The notes under the pieces are model-generated. The model searched no databases and was not told the DNA's origin. It was given only the letters and a program-made list of their open reading frames with translations. Of a DNA stretch of 13,779 bases, positions 6,821-13,646 are shown piece by piece. Origin of the DNA: Calditrichota bacterium (GTDB taxonomy: Bacteria > Zixibacteria > MSB-5A5 > GN15 > FEB-12); NCBI GenBank assembly GCA_008501655.1, contig QQUK01000232.1, positions 1-13,779 of the forward strand, given 5' to 3'. Position 1 is the stretch's first letter; the number at the start of each line of letters is the position of its first letter. The translations under genes and the position numbers were made by a program.

Positions 6821-6826
6821 CCAAAC

Positions 6827-7582
6827 ATGAATTCTCAAGAGAAATTTGTCGAAATCCTGCTGTCAGAATTTCCCGATGACAGAGTGACATACCAGAAATC
6901 GGTACCGACATTTCATCCGGAAAACGCAGAAGAGGTCTCCAACTGTTTTAAACTCGCCAATAGATATAATCAGAGATTATTCATTGCCGGGTTTGGCAAT
7001 AATATCTCTCCGGAAGGTGATATATTTCAGGGTGTTATATCAGTCAAATCAGACCGCTTAAATCAGATACTCGATATTGTTCCCGATGATTATTATGTCC
7101 GCCTTGGAGGCGGATTTCCTCTGAAAGAGATCAACACTCATCTGGCAAAAGTGAATCTCTGGCTGCCTCACGGCGATTTACCTTATGTCGGTTCAGTTGG
7201 AGGTGCTGTCGCTGTCGGTCTCAATTCTCTCTACGAGTCGCATGACCTCCCCTTGAAAAAATATTATATTGAATCAGAGATTGTAACACCAGATGGTGCA
7301 ATAATAAAACCGGGGTCTGTCTGTTTTAAATCTGTTTCCGGCTATGATATTGTCCGGATATTTGCGGGAAGCTGGGGACTTTTGGGTATGATCGTATCAG
7401 CCACATTCAGAGTAATGCCGGAGACAGGAGCGGAGGATTACGGTAATATCAAAATGACCGGATATACCAATGCTACCCTTAAAGAATCCTTTAAAGATTC
7501 TAATATTGATACAGATGCTGTTTATAGTAAAAAGATTAAGAAAAAGTTCGACCCCAACCATATCCTGCCGGTCCTGTTTTAG
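6827..7582 (+). CDS. Short FAD-binding PCMH-type oxidoreductase (GlcD/GlcE-like)
   Basis: A 251-residue protein with a PCMH/FAD_binding_4 fold, as in glycolate oxidase subunits GlcD and GlcE. HPENAEEVSNCFKLAN (30-45) and LFIAGFGNN (51-59) are the N-terminal FAD-binding elements. VRLGGGFPLKEIN (91-103), GSVGGAVAVGLNS (122-134) and SVSGYDIVRIFAGSWGLLGM (169-188) are the central PCMH signatures, the last matching the usual GYDL...GS-G-LG motif. Soon after this domain the protein ends with KKIKKKFDPNHILPV (235-249), resembling the extreme C-terminus of full-length FAD-linked oxidases. The cap (substrate) domain that normally lies between is missing. There is no iron-sulfur motif and no GlcD or GlcF partner next to it. 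Substrate is unknown. The frame is intact, so this is a minimal protein rather than an obvious pseudogene. It starts at ATG 6827 without a Shine-Dalgarno. Confidence 0.85.
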   Translation: MNSQEKFVEILLSEFPDDRVTYQKSVPTFHPENAEEVSNCFKLANRYNQRLFIAGFGNNISPEGDIFQGVISVKSDRLNQILDIVPDDYYVRLGGGFPLKEINTHLAKVNLWLPHGDLPYVGSVGGAVAVGLNSLYESHDLPLKKYYIESEIVTPDGAIIKPGSVCFKSVSGYDIVRIFAGSWGLLGMIVSATFRVMPETGAEDYGNIKMTGYTNATLKESFKDSNIDTDAVYSKKIKKKFDPNHILPVLF

Positions 7583-7646
7583 TTTATAAATGTTCGTAGG
7601 GGTGTTTATTTTCAATTTGATTAAACGTCGTAGATATAGCAGCATA

Positions 7647-7674
7647 TTGTTAGTATTTATCTTAAAGTTATAAA
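7647..7674 (+). promoter_or_regulatory. Candidate promoter of the DUF2238-SRPBCC-membrane gene unit
   Basis: TTGTTA (7647-7652) and TATAAA (7669-7674) are 16 nt apart, matching consensus at 4/6 and 5/6. Transcription would start near 7681, about 30 nt before the ATG at 7712. GATAAT at 7702-7707 is a second -10-like box with no good partner. The 129-bp gap between the stop at 7582 and this gene holds no clear terminator. Confidence 0.5.
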
Positions 7675-7711
7675 TTGATAAAGATAATTTCAAAAGTTAG
7701 AGATAATACAA

Positions 7712-8443
7712 ATGAACGAATTCCAAAAATACGCTCTCAAACTTAGTGTATTGTTTTTAGTTCTTTTTTTGGCTTTGGCAATCTCACCCCATGACCGGGC
7801 TGATTGGGCGTTGGAAAACCTGCTGGTTTTGATACTTGTACCTATACTCATTTTTACATCGAAAAAATTTCCTCTTTCAAAAATATCATATACACTCATT
7901 TTTCTCTTCCTCTGCCTTCATGAAGTCGGTGCACATTACACCTATGCAGCCGTTCCGTATGACCAGTGGTTTGAATCGATTTTTGGATGTACATTCAATT
8001 CAATATTCGGATGGGAACGGAATCATTTTGACAGGTTAGTGCATTTTTCCTACGGTCTTTTGCTGGCATATCCGATCAGGGAACTATTTCATCGGGTGGC
8101 TAATGTCTCCGGATTCTGGGGCTATTTTCTTCCGCTTGATGTAACGATGTCGACCTCGATGATTTTTGAATTGTTTGAATGGGCGGCAGTCGAACTATTC
8201 GGCGGTGATTTGGGAATTGCCTATTTGGGCACTCAGGGAGATATATGGGACGCACATAAAGATATGGGTCTTGCAACAATTGGAGCTATTGTCACTTTGT
8301 TGATTACAGCGTTGATAAACATGAGGCTTCAACGGGATTTTGCCAAAGAGATGAAAGATTCATTTAAGATTAAAGAGAGTAAACCGCTTGGTGAACAGGA
8401 AATCAAGAGAATGCTGAACGAAAAAAAGGATGGACAACGATGA
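7712..8443 (+). CDS. DUF2238 (YjdF-like) integral membrane protein
   Basis: A 243-residue inner-membrane protein of the DUF2238 family, which includes E. coli YjdF; no biochemical role is established. Predicted transmembrane segments lie near 9-24, 35-49, 58-70, 108-125, 133-160 and 186-204. The conserved polar motifs sit at helix ends: HEVGAHYTYAAVPYDQW (70-86), RNHFDRLVHFSYGLL (103-117), FELFEWAAVELFGG (152-165) and GTQGDIWDAHKDMG (173-186). The repeated His, Asp and Glu residues (H70, E71, H75, H105, D107, H111, E153, E156, D177, D180, H182, D184) suggest a metal or polar substrate site in the membrane; this is inference. The C-terminal 40 residues are charged and cytoplasmic. No clear Shine-Dalgarno precedes ATG 7712. 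The stop overlaps the next start as ATGA (8440-8443). Confidence 0.9.
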   Translation: MNEFQKYALKLSVLFLVLFLALAISPHDRADWALENLLVLILVPILIFTSKKFPLSKISYTLIFLFLCLHEVGAHYTYAAVPYDQWFESIFGCTFNSIFGWERNHFDRLVHFSYGLLLAYPIRELFHRVANVSGFWGYFLPLDVTMSTSMIFELFEWAAVELFGGDLGIAYLGTQGDIWDAHKDMGLATIGAIVTLLITALINMRLQRDFAKEMKDSFKIKESKPLGEQEIKRMLNEKKDGQR

Positions 8444-8880
8444 AGTACACACTTGAAATTGAAATCAAAAAACCGAGATCAAAAGTAATCGAACTGTTTG
8501 ATAATCCGGATAACATGAAAAAGTGGCAACCCGGACTGCAGAAATTGGAACATGTCTCCGGTGATCCGGGGCAGGAAGGTGCCAAATCAAAACTCTGGTA
8601 TACGATGGGTGGGCGCGATGTTGAGATGATTGAAACAATCACAAAACGAAACCTCCCTGATGAATTCCACGGTACCTACGAAGCACCAAATGTTTTTAAC
8701 ATAATTAAAAATCGCTTTATCGAGGTTGATGCCAATACAACGAAATGGATCTCTGAAAATGAATTTCAGATGTCCGGATTTATGATGAAAATGATGGGGA
8801 TGCTCATGCCCGGTGCTTTTAAAAAACAGTCAGCACATTACCTGAATCTGTTTAAACAGTTTGCTGAAAGTGAAGAATAA
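8440..8880 (+). CDS. SRPBCC (START/Bet v1-like) family protein
   Basis: A 146-residue soluble protein. The pattern MKYTLEIEIKKPRSKVIELF (1-20) followed by DNPDNMKKWQPGLQKLE (21-37), alternating beta strands, and a long C-terminal helix (about 107-144) ending in YLNLFKQFAESEE fits the SRPBCC helix-grip fold, which encloses a hydrophobic ligand cavity. Members include polyketide cyclases, lipid-transfer-like proteins and many unknowns. The C-terminal helix is strikingly Met-rich (MMKMMGMLMPG, about 115-125). The ligand cannot be told from sequence. The start overlaps the DUF2238 stop by 4 nt (ATGA), with AAGGAT about 10 nt upstream, so the two are translationally coupled and probably work together. 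Confidence 0.85.
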   Translation: MKYTLEIEIKKPRSKVIELFDNPDNMKKWQPGLQKLEHVSGDPGQEGAKSKLWYTMGGRDVEMIETITKRNLPDEFHGTYEAPNVFNIIKNRFIEVDANTTKWISENEFQMSGFMMKMMGMLMPGAFKKQSAHYLNLFKQFAESEE

Positions 8881-8897
8881 GGTACTAATCCAATATA

Positions 8898-10061
8898 ATG
8901 ATTGATGGGATACTTATATTACTGCTCCTTTTATTCTTTTCAGCAAATCGTCATCTTTTACAACCTGAAACGATAGAGAATTATCTGCATGCAAAAAAGG
9001 AGAAAAGTGAACTCCGACTTTTGATTTTACTTTCGTTTGGACTTCTTTTTTTAGGAGCGATATATTCTCTTCCGGCAACCCATTGCAGTCATTTAGGAGT
9101 ACATTATGAAAAACTTTCAGTTAATCCGTTTGCCTTTGATTCGGAAAACCCGGCAGGATATCGATTACTTACACCGCTAATTTCATACATCTTTGGGCTC
9201 CATGGACGACTTATTATTGTTACCAATCTTCTTATCTCAGTTTTGATGATCGGATTAGTCATATCATATTTTAAAGCAGTGACTGGAAAAATCTCGGATG
9301 GTTTTTTTGCCGGTCTGGTAATAACTTTTTCAATGGTTATCCTCTCAACATTTCATAACGGCGGCTATTGTGATATTCTTACCTATCTCTTGTTGTTCCT
9401 GATGTGGCGTTATAAAGAAAAAACGATTCTGTTTTATCTGTTTTTTTTATTAGGTCTTTTAAACAGGGAATCAATCGCCTTTCTCATACCCTGGTTTATC
9501 TATCTTAACTGGGAATCAGAATCAAAAAAAATAAAAGCTGTTTTACAGATTCTGTTCGGATTATCAGTTACTCTGATTTTATACTATCTTTTCAGGGAGT
9601 GGGTGTCTACGAATCAGACAATCGAATTCTCAGCAGATTACTATCTCCAACCACTCATAGATGATCCCTTTTATGTATTCAGGCAGACTTTACCAAATCA
9701 TGGTATCGGATTATTTTCCGTTTTTAAACTCCTTTGGATAATCCCGATCTTGTATTGTTATGACAAGTATAGGAAAAAAGAATTCAAACAGATTTTTGAA
9801 ATTTTCCTTATCATATTCTGCTGTTATCTACAGCTTTTTATTGCCGGTGATACGACCAGAATGTTTACCCAGGCATTTATGGTAATGATTATTGCCCTGA
9901 AAGGACTCTATGATTCGGAATATATAAAATTTAAAAAATATCAATATTGGCTTGTAGGGTTTACATTGCTTGTACCGCAGGTTAATACAGCTTTTCAAAT
10001 AGTGGAAATATGGAACTCATCAATTTTATCGATTTTTGAATCACTTGTTAAAAAAGGCTGA
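8898..10061 (+). CDS. Polytopic membrane protein of unknown function, possibly GT-C-like
   Basis: A 387-residue protein with about ten predicted membrane segments (roughly 2-16, 40-57, 88-100, 104-124, 135-151, 158-170, 177-203, 215-232, 272-287, 299-316, 320-338 and 350-363; some may be re-entrant). Polar motifs between helices are HCSHLGVHY (62-70), NPAGYRLLTPL (84-94), HNGGYCDILTYL (153-164), LLNRESIAF (187-195) and AGDTTRMF (316-323). The Asn-Arg-Glu motif and charged residues at membrane edges recall GT-C polyprenyl-phosphate-dependent glycosyltransferases, but I see no diagnostic DxD or EED loop near the N-terminus, so this is a guess. It starts 17 nt after the SRPBCC stop with no good ribosome-binding site; AAGG at 8879-8882 is 15 nt away. 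Downstream, the CoA-binding gene begins after 52 nt. Confidence 0.8.
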   Translation: MIDGILILLLLLFFSANRHLLQPETIENYLHAKKEKSELRLLILLSFGLLFLGAIYSLPATHCSHLGVHYEKLSVNPFAFDSENPAGYRLLTPLISYIFGLHGRLIIVTNLLISVLMIGLVISYFKAVTGKISDGFFAGLVITFSMVILSTFHNGGYCDILTYLLLFLMWRYKEKTILFYLFFLLGLLNRESIAFLIPWFIYLNWESESKKIKAVLQILFGLSVTLILYYLFREWVSTNQTIEFSADYYLQPLIDDPFYVFRQTLPNHGIGLFSVFKLLWIIPILYCYDKYRKKEFKQIFEIFLIIFCCYLQLFIAGDTTRMFTQAFMVMIIALKGLYDSEYIKFKKYQYWLVGFTLLVPQVNTAFQIVEIWNSSILSIFESLVKKG

Positions 10062-10113
10062 ACAGAATTGAAGATAAACTGTTATATAAAATAAAAACGA
10101 AGGAGTTTTATAG

Positions 10114-10494
10114 ATGAGTAAAGCTGCCGAAGGAACCAAAGCCGCCGTTTTAGGTGCCTCGCCAAAAGAGGACAGATATTCATTTAAAGCCGTCCATATG
10201 CTGAAAGAACACGGATTTAAGCCGATACCGGTTCACCCAAAAGGGCATGCGGTTGATGGTATAGATGGTGTAAAATCGCTTGCTGATTTATCTGATGATA
10301 TCGATACATTGACCATGTATGTCAATGCTTCCATTTCTGATACTGAATACGACAATATTATGAAACTGCATCCTCGCCGGGTTATTTTTAATCCGGGCTC
10401 TGAAAACCAGAACCTCAAAGAAAAACTAGATATTGAAGGTATCGAGACAGTAGAGGCATGTACTCTGGTCATGCTCCAGACGAATCAGTATTAG
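10114..10494 (+). CDS. CoA-binding domain protein (YccU-like)
   Basis: A 126-residue single-domain protein with the CoA_binding_2 Rossmann fold also found in succinyl-CoA synthetase alpha and E. coli YccU. KAAVLGASPKEDRYSFKAV (9-27) is the nucleotide-binding loop. GFKPIPVHPKGHAVDGI (34-50), the TMYVNASISD strand and loop (67-76), RVIFNPGSEN (89-98) and VEACTLVML (113-121) follow the family in order. Stand-alone members usually have no assigned substrate; a CoA- or nucleotide-sensing role is inference. AAGGAG (10100-10105) lies 8 nt before ATG, a good start. It lies 40 nt upstream of pheA, which appears to have its own promoter, and 52 nt after the membrane-protein gene. Confidence 0.92.
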   Translation: MSKAAEGTKAAVLGASPKEDRYSFKAVHMLKEHGFKPIPVHPKGHAVDGIDGVKSLADLSDDIDTLTMYVNASISDTEYDNIMKLHPRRVIFNPGSENQNLKEKLDIEGIETVEACTLVMLQTNQY

Positions 10495-10498
10495 GAAC

Positions 10499-10528
10499 TT
10501 GATTATCCCACCTAACTGACGATATTAA
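10499..10528 (+). promoter_or_regulatory. pheA promoter, probably leaderless
   Basis: TTGATT (10499-10504) and TATTAA (10523-10528) are 18 nt apart, each 4/6 to consensus. The pheA ATG at 10534 begins only 6 nt after the -10 box and has no Shine-Dalgarno, so the transcript would start at or next to the start codon. Confidence 0.5.
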
Positions 10529-10533
10529 CAACT

Positions 10534-11361
10534 ATGGCAAAGATAAAAGCAGCATTTCAGGGTGAACGGGGAGCATTTTCAGAAGTAGCCTCAAGACAGT
10601 TTTTAGGTGACTCGATTCTACCGGTTCCCTGCGAATCATTTGAGGATTTGTTTGATACCGTTGAAAAGGGAAAAGCAAAGTATGGTGTTGTGCCGATTGA
10701 AAATACTCTTGTCGGTTCAATCCATAAAAACTATGATTTATTGTTGGAACGAGATCTGAAGGTTATCGGGGAGACATACCTGCGCATCAACCATTGTCTG
10801 ATCGGTTCAAAAAAAATATCATTAAAAAATGTAAGTAAAGTGTATTCTCATCCGGTTGCATTAGACCAGTGCCGTGAATTTTTCAAAAAGTATCAGACAA
10901 TAGCTCCAATTTCCTACTATGATACAGCCGGTGCTGTGAAGATGATCGCTGAAATTGATTCTTTGAATGCAGCTGCGATAGCCGGACCGTATACGGCGGA
11001 GTTATATAATCTGAAAGTTCTCAAAAAATCTATCGAGGATGAGAAAACAAACTTTACCCGATTTTTACTGCTTTCTAAAAATGATAAACCATTTAATGGG
11101 AAAGCAAAAACATCAATCGTTTTTTCAATGAAAAATCAGCCGGGTGTCTTATATAAAGCTTTATCAATTTTTTCGATTAGAGATATTGATTTAACAAAGA
11201 TTGAATCAAGACCACTGCGCAAAAAAGCTTGGCAGTATCATTTTTACATCGATTTCCAGGGTTATATTAAAGAGGAACGGGTTAAAAACGCTTTAAACCA
11301 TCTCAAAGAGATTTCAGATTTTATCAAAATCCTCGGTTCGTATCCCCAAGCTGAGCGATAA
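10534..11361 (+). CDS. pheA: Prephenate dehydratase (monofunctional, with ACT domain)
   Basis: A 275-residue cytoplasmic enzyme that decarboxylates and dehydrates prephenate to phenylpyruvate for phenylalanine synthesis. It lacks an N-terminal chorismate mutase domain. FQGERGAFSEVAS (8-20) opens the catalytic domain, VPIENTLVGSIHKNYDLL (53-70) is the first conserved block, YSHPVALDQCREF (104-116) the second, and TNFTRF (172-177) holds the catalytic T175-R176-F177. The regulatory ACT domain follows (about 194-270) with GVLYKAL (204-210) in place of the usual GALxxxL and ESRP (224-227), the phenylalanine-binding motif, so feedback inhibition is expected. No other aromatic-pathway gene is in the window. 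No Shine-Dalgarno precedes the ATG; see the promoter entry. Confidence 0.95.
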   Translation: MAKIKAAFQGERGAFSEVASRQFLGDSILPVPCESFEDLFDTVEKGKAKYGVVPIENTLVGSIHKNYDLLLERDLKVIGETYLRINHCLIGSKKISLKNVSKVYSHPVALDQCREFFKKYQTIAPISYYDTAGAVKMIAEIDSLNAAAIAGPYTAELYNLKVLKKSIEDEKTNFTRFLLLSKNDKPFNGKAKTSIVFSMKNQPGVLYKALSIFSIRDIDLTKIESRPLRKKAWQYHFYIDFQGYIKEERVKNALNHLKEISDFIKILGSYPQAER

Positions 11362-11416
11362 CAATCAAAACTAAGTTGCAAATATTAAAGTCGTGATCAA
11401 AGTCATCAAAAAGTGT

Positions 11417-11438
11417 TTGCAGACGTTCCTGTCTGTAA
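11417..11438 (-). terminator. Weak terminator-like hairpin between convergent pheA and glycosyltransferase genes
   Basis: TTGCAGAC (11417-11424) pairs with GTCTGTAA (11431-11438) over 8 bp with one G-T wobble and a 6-nt loop. On the minus strand it lies 4 nt after the glycosyltransferase stop and a TTTTT tract follows a few bases later. On the plus strand only TTATTTA follows. Termination is more likely for the minus-strand gene; strength is uncertain. Confidence 0.4.
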
Positions 11439-11442
11439 TTAT

Positions 11443-12633
11443 TTACTGCAAAGCACTCTTTACGATCTCAGCATATCGTTTAGCAAGCGGTTCTGACTGA
11501 TAAGTCTCTTGAGCAAACTTGTTTCCCGCTCGGGCAAGTTGTTCCCTTTTAGCATCATTAGTCGATAAATCGATCATCGCATCAGCAAGATTTTCAGCGT
11601 TATCCAATTCAACTAAAAGACCTGTTTTCTCATGCTGTATTATATCAGTTATCCCCCCGGATGATGTCCCGATTACTGCAGCACCGCAGAGCATAGCCTC
11701 TGATAAAGCAAGTCCAAATCCTTCGGCGTATGAATTTAGTACGACCATCCCGGCATGATTATAGACCATGCGAAGTTCACTTTGAGGAACCGGTTTTTTG
11801 ATTGAAACAGACTGAGAGATACCGAGTTTTTCTATCATTGATTCAGCGATCATTTGATCACCGCCGGTTGCATAAATATCAAGCCTAAGATTTTTGTTTT
11901 TTGCCGATGCTAAAGCAAATGCCGAGAGGAGAACTTTATACCGTTTCTGCTCGGTAAATCTCGTGACCGCTACAATTAAATTTTTATCACGTTCAATTGT
12001 ATCATCTAAATAAAATATCTCTTCATCATGAGGCATAGGGAGGACCTCAAGCACCGATGAAAGATTTTTGTCTACATCAAGAATTCCGTTTTTCAAAAAT
12101 GATGAAACTACCGTCCAGCTTTTTAAGCGGATACAAAAAGGTTTGAGATATTGATACAAAGCCCGAAAATATTTTCGCATCAGCCTGATATCGGTACCGT
12201 GAGAGGACATGATCATCGGGATTTTTAATTTTTTATGAATCGGTTTCATCACCATACCGGCCGGAACCAGCCAGTGACCAGCCAGAACATCAATTTTTTC
12301 TTTTTCGATTACCTCATAGGCATTTTTACGAAACGCATTCAGAAACCGTTTAAACTGAAATATCCCGGTAACTGAGCCTAATACCAGTTTATGCATATTA
12401 CCCTGATAGGCAATTATCTCATTTTCATCAGATGCATAACGAAAACGATAAATTTTAACATTGTTAAGAATTTCGTATTCTTTCAATCCTTTAGCGTGTG
12501 GTGCGAGAACTATCGGTTCAATTCCGTAACTCGAAAGTTTTGATGCCAGCAGTGATATAAATATACCGGCATAATCACCTTCGAATCTTGGATAATTATG
12601 GGTAATCATGAGCAGTTTAATTGGTTTTGCCAT
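11443..12633 (-). CDS. Glycosyltransferase family 4 (GT-B fold)
   Basis: A 396-residue retaining nucleotide-sugar glycosyltransferase of the GT4 type. The N-terminal acceptor domain starts LLMITHNYPRFEGDYAGIFI (7-26), the usual family-4 opening with a glycine-containing loop, and includes GHWLVPAGMVM (119-129) and SSHGTDIR (143-150). The C-terminal donor domain has AVTRFTEQKRYKVLLSAFA (222-240), a variant of the G-R-L...KG motif in which the glycine is replaced by Thr, then EGFGLALSE (304-312) with the EX7E glutamates E304 and E312, and GTSSGGITDII (322-332). It has no signal or membrane segment. The acceptor and sugar cannot be told; polysaccharide or glycolipid synthesis is likely. It stands alone, divergent from the squalene/phytoene synthase gene. 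ATG 12631-12633 has only a weak GAG-type site upstream. Confidence 0.93.
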   Translation of the reverse strand: MAKPIKLLMITHNYPRFEGDYAGIFISLLASKLSSYGIEPIVLAPHAKGLKEYEILNNVKIYRFRYASDENEIIAYQGNMHKLVLGSVTGIFQFKRFLNAFRKNAYEVIEKEKIDVLAGHWLVPAGMVMKPIHKKLKIPMIMSSHGTDIRLMRKYFRALYQYLKPFCIRLKSWTVVSSFLKNGILDVDKNLSSVLEVLPMPHDEEIFYLDDTIERDKNLIVAVTRFTEQKRYKVLLSAFALASAKNKNLRLDIYATGGDQMIAESMIEKLGISQSVSIKKPVPQSELRMVYNHAGMVVLNSYAEGFGLALSEAMLCGAAVIGTSSGGITDIIQHEKTGLLVELDNAENLADAMIDLSTNDAKREQLARAGNKFAQETYQSEPLAKRYAEIVKSALQ

Positions 12634-12713
12634 GCTCTTATGGTAAAATAATTAGGAAATAATTGAAATATAAATTTTATAGTTTCTAAAAATTATATTA
12701 TACTCTGTATCAC
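12634..12713. promoter_or_regulatory. Divergent promoter region between glycosyltransferase and squalene/phytoene synthase genes
   Basis: This 80-bp, very AT-rich gap must hold both start signals. On the plus strand TATACT (12699-12704) lies 9 nt before ATG 12714, which has no Shine-Dalgarno; TTTTAT 18 nt upstream is a poor -35 box. On the minus strand a TATTTT-like box lies about 11 nt before the glycosyltransferase ATG. Short or absent leaders are likely on both sides. Shared control of the two genes is possible but not shown. Confidence 0.45.
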
Positions 12714-13646
12714 ATGGATAACACGAAATTAAAATATCCGAATTTTTACGCTCAGCCGGATTTTGAAAAAATTCTTACCAATCCGATTCTGGATATCGCC
12801 GCCCGTTTTTGGGATGATGACCGTTATGAAGCATTTCAGGTCTGTTATCGCTCAATGCGGGTCATCGACGATTTAGTTGATGACCGTAAAGAGAAAGAAA
12901 TTGAAATGTCGGCATCGGAAAAAAAAGAGCTGGAATCTCTGATAAATCATTGGATGATACAATTTGAAAAAAATCAGCCGATTGATGATTTCCAAAAAGA
13001 ACTTTTAGATATAAAACATAAGTTCAATATTCCCCTCTGGCCCTGGCAACGGCTTGCCAAATCTATGATTTTTGATATCTATCATATCCGATTTGACAGT
13101 TTTCTGACTTTTCTCAGATATACCGAAGGGGCTGCAATATCACCGGCATCGATTTTTATGCACTTGTGTGGTGTTTCAAAATCAGGAACTAAATATAAAC
13201 AACCGGTATTTGATATTCGCTATGCTGCCAGATATCTGGCATTATTTTCGTATCTGGTACATATAATGCGGGATTTTGAAAAAGACCAGAAACGCTCTCT
13301 GAACTATTTCGCGTTTGACTTGATGCAGAAAAATAATCTGACCGACTCAGAACTCCGGAATGCTGCGCTCAGGAGTAAGATTTCAGGCAACATCAGACAA
13401 CTCTTTCAACAATATTATGATATAGCTCACTATTATCAGAATAAATCAAGAAAACTGGTAAATGAAATCCAACCCTCCCTTCAAGATAGATATCAGCTCA
13501 GTTATGAACTGATTTTTCAGCTGTATAGTCAGATTTTTGACCGCATAGATACAAAAAACGGCACATTTACGGAAAATGAACTGCTTCCGTCAGCAGCTGA
13601 GAGAAAAAGCAGGATTGATCAGACTGTATCTTCTTTTGTTCCCTAA
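12714..13646 (+). CDS. Squalene/phytoene synthase family protein
   Basis: A 310-residue all-alpha prenyl-condensing enzyme joining two prenyl diphosphates (FPP or GGPP) head to head. Both magnesium-binding Asp motifs are intact: DDLVD (52-56), preceded by CYRSMRVI, and RDFEKD (186-191, D187 and D191), preceded by LVHIM. The central Y-x-G-A segment YTEGAAISPASIF (136-148) matches the second conserved block, but the YC-xVAG form usual in phytoene synthases is not kept. DRYEAFQVCYR (36-46) is the N-terminal substrate block. There is no membrane anchor, as usual for bacterial members. Squalene versus phytoene versus another product cannot be decided: no hpn, carotenoid desaturase or cyclase gene is in the window. 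It draws on the MEP pathway to which IspE belongs. A short A/T hairpin overlaps the stop codon (13639-13666) without a T-run. Confidence 0.9.
   Translation: MDNTKLKYPNFYAQPDFEKILTNPILDIAARFWDDDRYEAFQVCYRSMRVIDDLVDDRKEKEIEMSASEKKELESLINHWMIQFEKNQPIDDFQKELLDIKHKFNIPLWPWQRLAKSMIFDIYHIRFDSFLTFLRYTEGAAISPASIFMHLCGVSKSGTKYKQPVFDIRYAARYLALFSYLVHIMRDFEKDQKRSLNYFAFDLMQKNNLTDSELRNAALRSKISGNIRQLFQQYYDIAHYYQNKSRKLVNEIQPSLQDRYQLSYELIFQLYSQIFDRIDTKNGTFTENELLPSAAERKSRIDQTVSSFVP

Noticed and set aside
7484..7504. AGAATC/GATTCT small inverted repeat inside the FAD-binding gene
   Set aside because: Six base pairs within an AT-rich coding region are within chance expectation.
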